Notes: generated by a model from the letters alone, not told the origin. A DNA stretch of 64,000 bases from Ruminococcaceae bacterium UBA5406 (GCA_002407675.1 DHNW01000028.1:1-64000); one strand, 5' to 3'. Shown: positions 52,666-61,724, numbered from the stretch's first letter. Numbers and translations: made by a program.

Positions 52666-53919
52666 TCAGTTTTTCGGAAGGATTGCTTCAGCAAAACGGG
52701 CGTAGTTCGTTTCAGCGCAGAAATTCTGCTTCCAGATTTCACGGGAAGCCGTCCGCATAGCCTTGAAATCCTGCCTGTCCATTTGATTCATGGACTTGAT
52801 TTTTTCGGCGAGGGAATCGGGTGTAAAATCGGCGTCCAGCAGAAAACCGTTTACCCCGTCGTGGACGATTTCTGACGTTCCGCCCACATTCGTTGCAAGG
52901 ATTGGAATACCGAAAGAACATGCCTCCATAATGCTGACGGGGAGGCCCTCCGAGCTGCTGGTGTTGACAAAACAGTCCACATGATTCGTCTGGTAGAATT
53001 CCATCAGCTTTTTGTTTGGAATTTCCCCTGCAAAGCGGTATTCCATGAAACTGAGATTCTGTTTGGCATAGTTTTGAAGATCCGGTAGACCGCTGCCGCC
53101 GCCGAAATGCGTCCATTCCAATTTCAGGCCGCTTCCGTTCAGCAGTGCCAGCGCTTGTGCCAGCCGTTCTACCCGCTTTACGGGAGAAATGTGGCAGCAG
53201 CTGACCAGATGAAATTCCGGGAGAGGCTGGCCGGGTCCAGCCCCAAAATCGAATGTACCAAGGTATGCGGTGTGAATTTTATCGGAATAACGGGGAAATT
53301 TTTCTTTGAGACAGCGGCTTCCGTTGTCGGAACACGGGTATACGGCGTCCAGGTTTTTTAATAGAAAAGGACGCAGCGGGAGGTAATGCAGGCGGTTTCG
53401 GGACTCGTACAGATCGTACCGGTGGGCGCGGCTGACCGCCAGACCGTTTGCTGCTCCGAAATCTTTTTTTAGACTCAGGGCGGCGAGGGCGGTGTCAAAA
53501 AACCAGTAGCTGTAAAAGGTAATGCCCTCATATTTCTCCAGGTTTTCTTTTTTCAGGATTTCTTTTGCCAGGCAGGCAATTCGGTCGGCTTTTGCCGAAA
53601 AATATGCGAGAAACAGGCGCCGCAGAGGCGATCTGCCAATTCGTTCCCGCTCTTCCGCGCTGCGGCACTTGCCGGGCAGGCGCAGAAATTGTTTGGCTGC
53701 TTCTGTCGGAACGGCGCGCCGGACATCTGAGGCGGGGATAAACCGGGCAGTGGCATTTTCAGGCAGGGCTCTGGTTTGAACGGGATGGTCGGAAGTAGAT
53801 GTGGCGATCACAAGAAGCCGGTCAAACCTTTGGGCTGTAATGGGCAGCTCATTTTCTATAAATTCTTCGCCAGTGTCGAAGGGATAGGCCTTTGTCAGCA
53901 GGATCAGACAGTTTTTCAT
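52666..53919 (-). CDS. GT4-family glycosyltransferase
   Basis: A predicted retaining glycosyltransferase of 417 residues (GT-B fold) acting on a cell-envelope or exported glycan. The C-terminal nucleotide-sugar half has LVSCCHISPVKRVERLAQAL, the donor-binding E-x7-E-like segment SSSEGLPVSIMEACSFGIPILA, and GGTSEIVHDGVNGFLLD. The N-terminal half has an unusual start (KNCLILLTKAYPFDTGEEFIENEL). The ATG at 53919 follows GGGAGAG. It is divergent from two more glycosyltransferases, suggesting a small shared glycan locus; no polymerase or flippase is present. Confidence 0.87.
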   Translation of the reverse strand: MKNCLILLTKAYPFDTGEEFIENELPITAQRFDRLLVIATSTSDHPVQTRALPENATARFIPASDVRRAVPTEAAKQFLRLPGKCRSAEERERIGRSPLRRLFLAYFSAKADRIACLAKEILKKENLEKYEGITFYSYWFFDTALAALSLKKDFGAANGLAVSRAHRYDLYESRNRLHYLPLRPFLLKNLDAVYPCSDNGSRCLKEKFPRYSDKIHTAYLGTFDFGAGPGQPLPEFHLVSCCHISPVKRVERLAQALALLNGSGLKLEWTHFGGGSGLPDLQNYAKQNLSFMEYRFAGEIPNKKLMEFYQTNHVDCFVNTSSSEGLPVSIMEACSFGIPILATNVGGTSEIVHDGVNGFLLDADFTPDSLAEKIKSMNQMDRQDFKAMRTASREIWKQNFCAETNYARFAEAILPKN

Positions 53920-53984
53920 TTTTGTGTCTCTCCCAGATTTTGATTCTACAAGCATAGCATACCCGCCTTCAAATTTCAACTCGG

Positions 53985-54013
53985 TTGTTTTTCTGACGGC
54001 GGAATGATATAAT
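53985..54013 (+). promoter_or_regulatory. promoter of the GT2-GT4-mnmA run
   Basis: TTGTTT (53985-53990), 17 nt, TATAAT (54008-54013), about 70 nt before the TTG start of the GT2 gene. Confidence 0.7.
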
Positions 54014-54081
54014 ACTAACGCCAATACAAATGGCGGATTGCCGCGGCCTTTTTCCGCCAAGGGAAAGCGGGGAGGTTCATT

Positions 54082-55146
54082 TTGCCTCAAATAAGCGTGA
54101 TTGTCCCTGTTTATAATGTAGAGCAATACTTGGACCAGTGCGTCAAAAGCATTTTGGCCCAGAGTTTTACGGATTTTGAACTTTTACTGGTCAACGATGC
54201 TTCAACGGATCATTCTCTGCAAAAAGCGCAGGAATATCGGTTTGACCGGCGTGTCCAAGTGCTGGACAAGCCGCACGGAGGGCTTGGGAATACCAGAAAC
54301 TACGGCGTTCAGCACGCCCGGGGAAAATATCTCCTGTTCGTCGATTCTGACGACTGGGTAGAAGAAGATATGCTCCGGGATTTGTATTCGCTGGCAGAAG
54401 CATACCGGGCGGATCTGGTGGTTTTTAACTTTGTGCGGGAGAATCTGCAGAATGCGGAAAGCCGTGTTTGCAGCCTGCCGGTGCATTACCCGGAGTTCGG
54501 GCAGGATATTCAGAAACGCATGGTGGCTGAGCTGGTCGGCCCGGATCCTTGTGACGGCCCATGGCACCATGTGGAATTGCTGGGCTGTGCCTGCCGCCGG
54601 ATGTATCTTCGGAGCTGGTATCTGAAAAATAATATTTCTTTCGGAAACGAACAGAAGATTATGCTGGAAGATCTGCCGGTGTCTCTTCACGCGCACTGCG
54701 CGTCGGAGCGTCTCCTGCTGACGGGCGGGGCTTATTACCATTACCGGTATAATCCCAATTCTCTCAGTACGAGATACCGTCCCCGCAAAATGGAAATGCT
54801 CACGGCGTGCTTTCAAAGAATGCGCAAAATCCTTCTGAATTATAATCTGTACGAGCAGTACCGGGAACGGCATCTGGCGTGGTTTTTGCGCTTTGCGGCA
54901 CATTCTTCGCTTGTCAATTGTTTCAGCCCGCTGAACCCGGCCGGATTCAGCGGCCGGTACCGTGAAGTCTGTGAGATCTTGAAAAATCCTGTCCTGCGGG
55001 AAGCTGCTCGGTCCGATTATCTGAAACACGGCGCCGCTTCGGATCGGATGATCCTTCGGGTTCTTCGAACCCATTTTCCGCCGCTGGTTTATTTATCTTA
55101 TCGGCTGTATTCCCGAATTTTAATGAAAGACGAAACCCGAAAATAA
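54082..55146 (+). CDS. GT2-family glycosyltransferase
   Basis: An inverting GT-A-type glycosyltransferase of 354 residues. The GT2 core shows ISVIVPVYNVEQYLDQCVKSIL, FELLLVNDASTD, RNYGVQHARGKYLLFVDSDDW (DxD motif in DSDD) and the acceptor region MLEDLPVSLHAH. The C-terminal 100 residues are basic and aromatic (RERHLAWFLRFAAHSS) without a clear transmembrane helix. Start TTG at 54082 behind GGGGAGG. The neighbouring GT4 gene starts 20 nt after its stop, so they share a transcript. Sugar and acceptor unknown. Confidence 0.9.
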   Translation: MPQISVIVPVYNVEQYLDQCVKSILAQSFTDFELLLVNDASTDHSLQKAQEYRFDRRVQVLDKPHGGLGNTRNYGVQHARGKYLLFVDSDDWVEEDMLRDLYSLAEAYRADLVVFNFVRENLQNAESRVCSLPVHYPEFGQDIQKRMVAELVGPDPCDGPWHHVELLGCACRRMYLRSWYLKNNISFGNEQKIMLEDLPVSLHAHCASERLLLTGGAYYHYRYNPNSLSTRYRPRKMEMLTACFQRMRKILLNYNLYEQYRERHLAWFLRFAAHSSLVNCFSPLNPAGFSGRYREVCEILKNPVLREAARSDYLKHGAASDRMILRVLRTHFPPLVYLSYRLYSRILMKDETRK

Positions 55147-55165
55147 CCGTTTAGGAGAAACTGGA

Positions 55166-56389
55166 ATGCCGGATAAAAAGAAAATACTATTTATCAGTTA
55201 CAGTTTGCACAGCGGCGGAATCGAAAAAAGCCTCGTAACGGTTCTGTCGCTTTTTAATTATGATGCGTACGACGTGGATCTCCAGCTTTTTGCCAACGAA
55301 GGGCTGTTCCTGGATCAGGTTCCGCCTCAGGTGCATTTGCTGAAGCCCCTGTTTCCCCCGGAATACCGTTTGAATATCCGTCAGGCTTTTTTTGCCCTGA
55401 TCCGCCGGGGTCATCCTCTGATGGCCCTCGGCCGGCTGCTGGTCAGCCTTGCGGGAATGAAGGGGACCATGGGGGAGCGCCTGGCTAAAATGTGGCGGGT
55501 AGAACGCCGCTTTGCCCGGGGAAACAAGAAAAAATACGATGCCGCCGTGGCTTATATGGAAGGCCAGCCGATTTATTACAATGTTACGAAAGTAAAAAGC
55601 CGGGTAAAAATCGGGTTCATCCACGGTGATTACAAGGCAATGGGGTTAAATGATACCTTTGACCGGGAGTTTATCGGGCGTCTTGACGCTCTCTGTACGG
55701 TGTCGGGGTCCTGCCTTTCGTCCCTGAAAGAGGTATTCCCGGAGTATGCGGGAAAGTGCCATGTCATCTACAATATAATTTCCCCGGAATTCATTCGCTC
55801 GCTGGCGGCAAAAGGGAAAGGCTTCACGGATCCGTTCTCAGGTCTCCGTATTCTTTCCATTGCTCGCCTGTCCCGCCAAAAAGGGCTGGACATTGCCCTG
55901 CCGGCTGTAGCTGAACTGCATCGCCAAGGCATCCTGTTTCGCTGGTATATTATCGGCGTGGGCCCTGAAGAAGCAAAGCTGAAGGATATGGTGAGAGATC
56001 TTGGCATAGAGGATGTTGTCTTCTTTATGGGTGAATGCCCGAACCCTTATGCTTATTTAAAAGAGTGTGACCTTTATCTGCAGCCCAGCCGTTTTGAGGG
56101 AAAGTCCATTGCCGTGGATGAGGCGATGGTGATGTGCCGGCCGATCCTTCTTACGAATTTTTCTACGGCATCCGATCAGATTGATTCCGGCCGAAATGGC
56201 CTGATTGTCCCCATGACTCCCGAAGGAATCCGGGATGGGCTAGCGGATCTGCTTCTGCATGAAGACCGCCGAAGGGCTTTTTCGAAGGCGCTGGCAGAGG
56301 AAAGCATTTCAAACGAATCGGAGCTGCAAAAACTTTACCGGCTGATCGACGGGAAACCGATCCCGGAAGAAAAACAGCCGGCTGACTGA
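55166..56389 (+). CDS. GT4-family glycosyltransferase
   Basis: A predicted GT-B retaining glycosyltransferase of 407 residues. The start ILFISYSLHSGGIEKSLVTVL has the GG-E/K donor motif of GT4. The C-terminal half has LRILSIARLSRQKGLDIAL, LQPSRFEGKSIAVDEAMVM (E-x7-E) and SGRNGLIVPMTPEGI. It follows GT2 closely and is followed by mnmA after 20 nt. With the divergent GT4 gene this gives three glycosyltransferases without sugar-synthesis genes, so the product cannot be named. Confidence 0.88.
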   Translation: MPDKKKILFISYSLHSGGIEKSLVTVLSLFNYDAYDVDLQLFANEGLFLDQVPPQVHLLKPLFPPEYRLNIRQAFFALIRRGHPLMALGRLLVSLAGMKGTMGERLAKMWRVERRFARGNKKKYDAAVAYMEGQPIYYNVTKVKSRVKIGFIHGDYKAMGLNDTFDREFIGRLDALCTVSGSCLSSLKEVFPEYAGKCHVIYNIISPEFIRSLAAKGKGFTDPFSGLRILSIARLSRQKGLDIALPAVAELHRQGILFRWYIIGVGPEEAKLKDMVRDLGIEDVVFFMGECPNPYAYLKECDLYLQPSRFEGKSIAVDEAMVMCRPILLTNFSTASDQIDSGRNGLIVPMTPEGIRDGLADLLLHEDRRRAFSKALAEESISNESELQKLYRLIDGKPIPEEKQPAD

Positions 56390-56409
56390 ATACAATGGGG
56401 AATGGATAA

Positions 56410-57477
56410 ATGAAAGAAGAAGTCATGGTAGCGATGAGCGGCGGCGTGGACAGTTCCGTAGCGGCGCTTCTTTTGCTGGAACAAGGGTACCGGGTATCCG
56501 GTGTAACGCTCCGCCTGTTTGATAAAACCGCCAGTGAAACGCGTGTCTGCCGCTTTCAGCAGGATGCGAAGGACGCGGAAAATGTTACGTCCCGGCTTGG
56601 CATCCGGTATGAAGTTCTGGATTTGAGTGAGGATTTCCGGCGCGAGGTTGTAAGCCGGTTTGTTGGCGGATATGAGGCTGGACGGACTCCGAATCCCTGC
56701 ATTGACTGCAATCGGTATATTAAATTCGGCAAACTGGCTGAATTTGCGGCGCGTAAGGGAGCAGGCTGTCTGGCAACAGGCCATTATGCACGCGTGGAAT
56801 ATGATGCCGGGCGGGGCCGCTGGCTTCTGAAGAAAGCGAAAGATGTGACGAAGGATCAGACTTATGTGCTGTATTCCCTGTCTCAGGAAGTGCTGTCCCA
56901 TACGCTGTTTCCGCTGGGCAGTCTGTGTAAATCGGAAGTGCGGGAACTGGCGCTGAAAAATGGGCTGGTTAATTCCCATAAGCCAGACAGTGAGGATATC
57001 TGCTTCATTCCGGATGGCGATTATGCCGGTTTTCTTGAAAATCAAATAGGAATTTCACCCAGACCGGGAAATTTTATTGATCAAAACGGGCATGTTTTAG
57101 GTGCCCACCGGGGGCTGATCCATTACACGGTCGGCCAGCGGAAAGGGCTGGGCCTAAGCTTTGCTGCTCCGCGCTATGTTCTCGGCAAAAACGCAGAAGA
57201 CAATACGGTCGTTTTGGGAGAAAACAAAGACCTGTTTCGGGATTCTCTGACGGTTAGCGGCGTGAATTGGATTGCAATGGAACGTTTGGAGAAACCCATG
57301 AAGGCAAGCGTAAAAATCCGTTACAGCCAAACGGAAGCCGGCGCGACGGTTTCCCCGCTGGAAAATGGCAGGATTTCCGTCCGGTTCGACCGGCCGCAGC
57401 GGGCGGTCACGCCGGGGCAGGCGGCCGTCTTTTACAAGGGCGATCTTGTTTTGGGCGGAGGGACTATCGAGGGGTAA
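56410..57477 (+). CDS. mnmA: tRNA 2-thiouridylase MnmA
   Basis: Activates U34 of tRNA-Lys, -Glu and -Gln by adenylation and inserts sulfur to form s2U34. The 355 residues start with the PP-loop AMSGGVDSSVAALLL, contain the catalytic Cys in GRTPNPCIDCNRYIKFG (about C97-C100), KDQTYVLYSL, and the second Cys in SEDICFIPDGDYAGFL. The C-terminal beta-barrel has VGQRKGLGL and FDRPQRAVTPGQAAVFY. It is last in the glycosyltransferase run, a probable chance neighbour. Weak ribosome site GGGG. Confidence 0.95.
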   Translation: MKEEVMVAMSGGVDSSVAALLLLEQGYRVSGVTLRLFDKTASETRVCRFQQDAKDAENVTSRLGIRYEVLDLSEDFRREVVSRFVGGYEAGRTPNPCIDCNRYIKFGKLAEFAARKGAGCLATGHYARVEYDAGRGRWLLKKAKDVTKDQTYVLYSLSQEVLSHTLFPLGSLCKSEVRELALKNGLVNSHKPDSEDICFIPDGDYAGFLENQIGISPRPGNFIDQNGHVLGAHRGLIHYTVGQRKGLGLSFAAPRYVLGKNAEDNTVVLGENKDLFRDSLTVSGVNWIAMERLEKPMKASVKIRYSQTEAGATVSPLENGRISVRFDRPQRAVTPGQAAVFYKGDLVLGGGTIEG

Positions 57478-57573
57478 ATGATAAGATTCGAAGAAATCAT
57501 GTAGAATATCGAGCAAATGGAAGATTGTTTCATATAATCCGATAATTCAGCAGAAAAAGGGATTATTTTATCC

Positions 57574-57601
57574 TTGAAATGCCTGTCAAAGGAACTACAA
57601 T
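57574..57601 (+). promoter_or_regulatory. promoter of groESL
   Basis: TTGAAA (57574-57579), 16 nt, TACAAT (57596-57601), directly upstream of the CIRCE element, which covers the transcription start. Confidence 0.75.
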
Positions 57602-57608
57602 TAATATG

Positions 57609-57635
57609 TTAGCACTCGATAGGCAACAGTGCTAA
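57609..57635. promoter_or_regulatory. CIRCE operator (HrcA binding site)
   Basis: TTAGCACTC, 9 nt, CAGTGCTAA: the CIRCE consensus with one mismatch (G to C at the first base of the right arm). It sits just after the -10, so HrcA would repress groESL until heat shock. Confidence 0.92.
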
Positions 57636-57707
57636 ATCCTATATGCTTACCACCTTCCAAAGGCGGCCCGAATATATTAAATTCTGTCGCAAAGGAGATC
57701 TGATCGC

Positions 57708-57995
57708 ATGAATGTCAAGCCACTGGGCACAAAAGTCCTGCTGAAACAAGAAGAAGCGGAAGAAAAGACGAAGAGCGGAATTCTTCTCCCTTCCGGAGCC
57801 AAGGAAAAACCGATTGCCGGCATTGTGGTCGAGGTCGGTCCGGGTGAAGTAAAAGACGGCAAAGAAATCAAGATGTTTATTCAAAAGGGCCAGCGGGTTA
57901 TCTACAACAAGTATTCCGGTACAGAAGTAAAAATCGGAGATGAGGAATATCGGATTGTAGATCAAAGCGATATTCTGGCAACCATTGAATCTTGA
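57708..57995 (+). CDS. groES: co-chaperonin GroES
   Basis: A heptameric lid for the GroEL folding chamber. The 95 residues have the typical start VKPLGTKVLLKQEEAEEKTKSGILLP with the mobile loop (KSGILLPSGAKEKP), and the conserved GDEEYRIVDQSDILATIE end. AAGGAG ribosome site. Controlled by CIRCE/HrcA and followed by groEL after 19 nt. Confidence 0.97.
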   Translation: MNVKPLGTKVLLKQEEAEEKTKSGILLPSGAKEKPIAGIVVEVGPGEVKDGKEIKMFIQKGQRVIYNKYSGTEVKIGDEEYRIVDQSDILATIES

Positions 57996-58014
57996 ATGAA
58001 AGGATGTTGCAATA

Positions 58015-59643
58015 ATGTCGGCGAAACAGATTGCGTTTGATGAAGAAGCTCGGAAATCTATTTTGGACGGCGTCGATAAACTTGCAGATGCCGTAAAAAT
58101 CACGCTCGGCCCGAAAGGCCGGAACGTTATGCTCGAAAAAAAGTACGGTTCTCCTACCGTTACAAACGACGGTGTGACGATTGCCAAGGAGATTGAGCTG
58201 GAAGATCCTTATGAAAACATGGGCGCTCAGCTGGTCAAGGAAGTTGCCAGTAAAACAAATGATGTGGCGGGCGACGGAACAACAACCGCAACCCTTTTGG
58301 CCCAGTCGATTGTAAAGGCCGGCCTGAAAAATGTCACCTCCGGTTCCAACCCGATGATTTTGAAAAACGGAATGGAAAAAGCCGTTTCAGCAACTGTGGA
58401 CAGCCTGCGCAGGCACAGCCGGAAGATTAAGGGGAAGGATGACATGACCTTTGTTGCAACCATTTCTTCCGGTGACCCAAAGGTTGGGGAAATGATTGCG
58501 GACGCTATGGAAAAAGTGTCCTCCAAAGGTGTAATCACGATTGACGAGTCCAAGACATCCGAAACCTATATTGAAACTGTCGAAGGCATGCAGTTTGACA
58601 AAGGTTATATTTCTCCCTACATGGCTACCGACAATGAGAAAATGACCGCTCAGCTGGACGATCCGCTGATCCTGATCACAGACAAGAAGCTCAGCAATGC
58701 GCAGGAGCTTCTCCCCGCTCTGGAACTGGCAGCGAAAACCAACGGCGGAAAACTTCTCATCATTGCCGACGATGTAGACGGGGAGGCCCTTGCAACCCTA
58801 ATTGTCAATAAACTTCGCGGCACGCTGTCCTGCGTAGCGGTGAAAGCTCCTGAGTACGGCGACAGCCGCAAGGAGATGCTCCGCGATATTGCCGTGCTGA
58901 CCGGCGGCCAGGTCATTTCCGACGAAGTCGGCCTGAATATCAAGGACATTAAGCCGGATTGGTTCGGCAGAGCGAAATCCGTAAAGGTGGATAAAGAAAA
59001 TACCATCATTATTGACGGCGCCGGAGACAAACAGGCAATTGACGGCCGCGTTCAGTCTATAGAGAAACAGATTGAAACCACGACTTCTGATTATGACAAG
59101 GAAAAACTTCAGAAACGTGTTGCCAGATTGAGCGGCGGCGTAGCCGTTATCCGCGTAGGCGCTGCTACCGAAACGGAAATGAAAGAGAAAAAGTACCGGG
59201 TGGAAGATGCGCTCAACGCAACCAAGGCTGCGGTTGAAGAGGGCATCATTCCCGGCGGCGGCACGGCTTACCTGAATGCGGTGCCCGATGTGGAAAAGCT
59301 GGCCGATACCCTTACCGGCGAAGAAAAGACGGGCGCCCACATCATCCTTAGGGCGCTGGAAGAGCCACTCCGCCAGATTGCCCAGAATGCAGGCGTTGAT
59401 CCGTCCGTGGTTGTCAACCATGTCAAAGGCTGCAAAGAGGGCGTCGGTTATGATGCCATGACAGATCAATACGTTGATATGTTTGAGTCCGGCATTGTGG
59501 ATCCGGTCAAGGTGGCAAGAACAGCCATCCAGAATGCGGCTTCCGTTGCCGAGATGATCCTGACTACGGAGTGCACTGTAGCCGACAAGCCGGAAAAGGA
59601 GAAACCGGCACCTGCACAGCCGGCTCCCGGAGCGGAATATTAA
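58015..59643 (+). CDS. groEL: chaperonin GroEL
   Basis: An ATP-driven 14-mer that folds proteins. The 542 residues contain KITLGPKGRNVML, TNDGVTIAKEIELEDPYENMGAQ, the ATP-site GDGTTTATLLAQ, the apical domain, and AAVEEGIIPGGGTAY near the end. The usual C-terminal Gly-Gly-Met repeats are replaced by an Ala/Pro-rich tail (EKEKPAPAQPAPGAEY), as in several Clostridia. Second gene of the CIRCE-controlled operon, ending in a strong terminator. Confidence 0.98.
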   Translation: MSAKQIAFDEEARKSILDGVDKLADAVKITLGPKGRNVMLEKKYGSPTVTNDGVTIAKEIELEDPYENMGAQLVKEVASKTNDVAGDGTTTATLLAQSIVKAGLKNVTSGSNPMILKNGMEKAVSATVDSLRRHSRKIKGKDDMTFVATISSGDPKVGEMIADAMEKVSSKGVITIDESKTSETYIETVEGMQFDKGYISPYMATDNEKMTAQLDDPLILITDKKLSNAQELLPALELAAKTNGGKLLIIADDVDGEALATLIVNKLRGTLSCVAVKAPEYGDSRKEMLRDIAVLTGGQVISDEVGLNIKDIKPDWFGRAKSVKVDKENTIIIDGAGDKQAIDGRVQSIEKQIETTTSDYDKEKLQKRVARLSGGVAVIRVGAATETEMKEKKYRVEDALNATKAAVEEGIIPGGGTAYLNAVPDVEKLADTLTGEEKTGAHIILRALEEPLRQIAQNAGVDPSVVVNHVKGCKEGVGYDAMTDQYVDMFESGIVDPVKVARTAIQNAASVAEMILTTECTVADKPEKEKPAPAQPAPGAEY

Positions 59644-59671
59644 GCCATTATATCCGTTCAAAACTGCTGGC

Positions 59672-59714
59672 AAATCCCCTGCCCAGGAGACCGAATCCCG
59701 GGCAGGGGATTTTT
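59672..59714 (+). terminator. terminator of groESL
   Basis: Near-perfect 13-bp stem AAATCCCCTGCCC/GGGCAGGGGATTT with a 15-nt loop and a following T-run. Confidence 0.9.
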
Positions 59715-59746
59715 GGCTGTACTTAAGAAAAATTTTTATACGGATG

Positions 59747-59774
59747 TTGGTTTTTCGTTTTTTTCATGTATAAT
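59747..59774 (+). promoter_or_regulatory. promoter of the phasin-like/ubiB pair
   Basis: TTGGTT (59747-59752), 16 nt, TATAAT (59769-59774), 44 nt before the ATG. Confidence 0.6.
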
Positions 59775-59818
59775 AAAGATAAAGCAGCTGGTAAAAAACT
59801 GAAGGAGGCTGAATTAAT

Positions 59819-60151
59819 ATGTCGTGTTTACAAGAAGACTTCAAAAAGGTATTGCTGGCCGGTTTAGGTGCAGCGGCGGTCACAGCGGAAAAATCGAAGG
59901 AGATCGTCAACGAGCTGGTAAAAAAGGGGGAGCTGACGTTAGAGCAGGGCAGGATTCTCAATGAAGAACTTAAGCATGCTGCTAAAAACAATATGGATGG
60001 AAACGGAACGGTTCCTGATACGGTGGAAGGCATCAAACAGGCTGTCGATAAGCTGAGTCCGCAGGAACTGGAAGAAGTAAAAGAAAAAATTGCTGATGCT
60101 GAAGCCAGACAGACAGCTGAAGGCAAGAAGAAGGAAAATGCCCAACTCTAA
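59819..60151 (+). CDS. phasin-like coiled-coil protein next to ubiB
   Basis: A 110-residue helical protein that resembles the phasin/PhaF-type small regulators often found beside UbiB kinases in Firmicutes. It has a small hydrophobic N-terminal patch (KVLLAGLGAAAV), then a charged coiled-coil with heptad character (KSKEIVNELVKKGELTLEQG; AVDKLSPQELEEVKEKIADAEAR). GAAGGAGG ribosome site. Its end overlaps the ubiB start by 14 nt, so both are made together; it may be a membrane-associated or regulatory partner of the kinase. Function inferred only. Confidence 0.75.
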   Translation: MSCLQEDFKKVLLAGLGAAAVTAEKSKEIVNELVKKGELTLEQGRILNEELKHAAKNNMDGNGTVPDTVEGIKQAVDKLSPQELEEVKEKIADAEARQTAEGKKKENAQL

Positions 60152-61724
60152 AGCGGTAGGCAGCGGGGAACGTTTACAGGAAATTTTCAGTGTCCTGCGC
60201 AAACATCAGGTTGTCAAAGGGTTAACGCCGGAGAAACTCCGTCTGGTTTTTGAGGATCTCGGCCCAACCTTTGTTAAGTTTGGCCAAATCATGTCTCTGC
60301 GGCCGGATATTCTTCCTCGTCCGTATTGTGAAGAATTAAGCCGGCTGCGGACCAATGTTAGGCCTATGAGCTATGAAGAAGCTGCCGCCGTGGTAGAAAA
60401 AGAACTAGGCAAACCGCTTGAGGAACTGTTTGCCCGTTTTGATTCTCATCCTGTCGGTTCGGCTTCCATTGCTCAAGTTCATTATGCGGAGTTGAAAAAC
60501 GGTGCAAAAGTCGTCGTTAAGATCCGCAGGCCGGGAATCTACGAGGTGATGGAACGCGACGTGGCCTTACTGCATCGCATATCTCCGCTTTTAAAAATTG
60601 TCGGCGGAACTGGAAATGCCATTGATTTCAACCAGGTTATTCAGGAGATGTGGCACGCGGCGCAGGAAGAAATGAATTTTCTAAACGAAGCGAGTCAGGC
60701 GGAAGAATTCCGAAGAATGAACCGGGGAATTGCGTATGTAACAAGTCCTCGTATTTACCGGGCGTATTCTACAGTTTCTGTTTTGGTAATGGAATATCTG
60801 GACGGTATTGCCATTGATGACGTGGAACTTTTGAAAAAAAACGGCTACGACCTTGATGAAATCGGAACAAAATTAGCGGAAAACTATGTTAAGCAAATCG
60901 TAGACGACGGCTTTTTCCATGCGGATCCGCATCCCGGCAACCTGAAAATCCGCGATGGACGAATTGTCTGGCTGGATATGGGCATGATGGGGCGGCTTTC
61001 GCAGCGGGATCGCCATCTTTTTAAGCGCGCACTGGGGGCTGCCGTTCGGGGCGATGTTAATGAACTCTGCAATCTGCTGATGGTTTTCTGCGAACCGGCG
61101 GAACCGATTGACCGCTCACGACTGTATACCGATATTGACAACCTGATGAACCGATACGAAACGCTGGATGTTGGCAGCATGAACCTGTTGAACTTACGGG
61201 ACGATATCATGGCTGTGGCAAACCGGAGTGCAATTTCCATGCCAAGAGGGTTTTCTATGCTTGGCCGCGGCCTTGTTACCATTGAAGGGGTTGTCAGCCA
61301 ACTAAGCCCCAATATCAATGTAATGCAGATCATGGTTAACCATCTTTCCGGAAAATTTCTGGATGACTTTGATCCTGTGAAAGAAACGCAAAAAGCGTGG
61401 ATGGCTCTGCTTCAGTCCGGACGCCGCGTTCCGCGAATTCCGTCTCAGGTTTCGGAGCTTTTAAAAATGGGCATTAAGGGGCAGACGAAAACCAATATTG
61501 AGATTACGGGTTCAGAGCAGCCGCTCCGTGCGCTTGGAAAAATGGCGGAGCGAATCTCTATTGGACTGATTGAGGGTGGGCTGCTGATCGCTTCCGCTAT
61601 TTTAAGCACGTCGGATCTTCCCAAGTGTTTTCTGGGTATCCCGACAGCCGGAGCTGTCGGTTTCCTGGCAGCTTTGGCCATTGGAATTTGGTTCCTGTGG
61701 GGAATGTTTAGAAAGAGCGACTGA
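60138..61724 (+). CDS. ubiB: UbiB/ABC1-family atypical protein kinase
   Basis: A 528-residue member of the UbiB (AarF/ADCK) family of atypical kinases, linked to isoprenoid-lipid metabolism. Family motifs seen are KFGQIMSLRPDILP (KxGQ), GSASIAQVHYAEL (Ala-rich nucleotide loop), VVKIRRPG (Lys), FHADPHPGNL (catalytic Asp) and VWLDMGMMGRL (metal). The C-terminus has two hydrophobic segments near 480-525 that likely anchor it to the membrane. The ATG at 60138 (AAGGAA ribosome site) is preferred over an upstream codon. The 3' end overlaps the lrp gene on the other strand by 123 nt. Confidence 0.92.
   Translation: MPNSKAVGSGERLQEIFSVLRKHQVVKGLTPEKLRLVFEDLGPTFVKFGQIMSLRPDILPRPYCEELSRLRTNVRPMSYEEAAAVVEKELGKPLEELFARFDSHPVGSASIAQVHYAELKNGAKVVVKIRRPGIYEVMERDVALLHRISPLLKIVGGTGNAIDFNQVIQEMWHAAQEEMNFLNEASQAEEFRRMNRGIAYVTSPRIYRAYSTVSVLVMEYLDGIAIDDVELLKKNGYDLDEIGTKLAENYVKQIVDDGFFHADPHPGNLKIRDGRIVWLDMGMMGRLSQRDRHLFKRALGAAVRGDVNELCNLLMVFCEPAEPIDRSRLYTDIDNLMNRYETLDVGSMNLLNLRDDIMAVANRSAISMPRGFSMLGRGLVTIEGVVSQLSPNINVMQIMVNHLSGKFLDDFDPVKETQKAWMALLQSGRRVPRIPSQVSELLKMGIKGQTKTNIEITGSEQPLRALGKMAERISIGLIEGGLLIASAILSTSDLPKCFLGIPTAGAVGFLAALAIGIWFLWGMFRKSD

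Noticed and set aside
54202..55074. 290-codon minus-strand frame across the GT2 gene
   Set aside because: Antisense shadow of a clear GT2 protein with DxD and other motifs in the plus frame.
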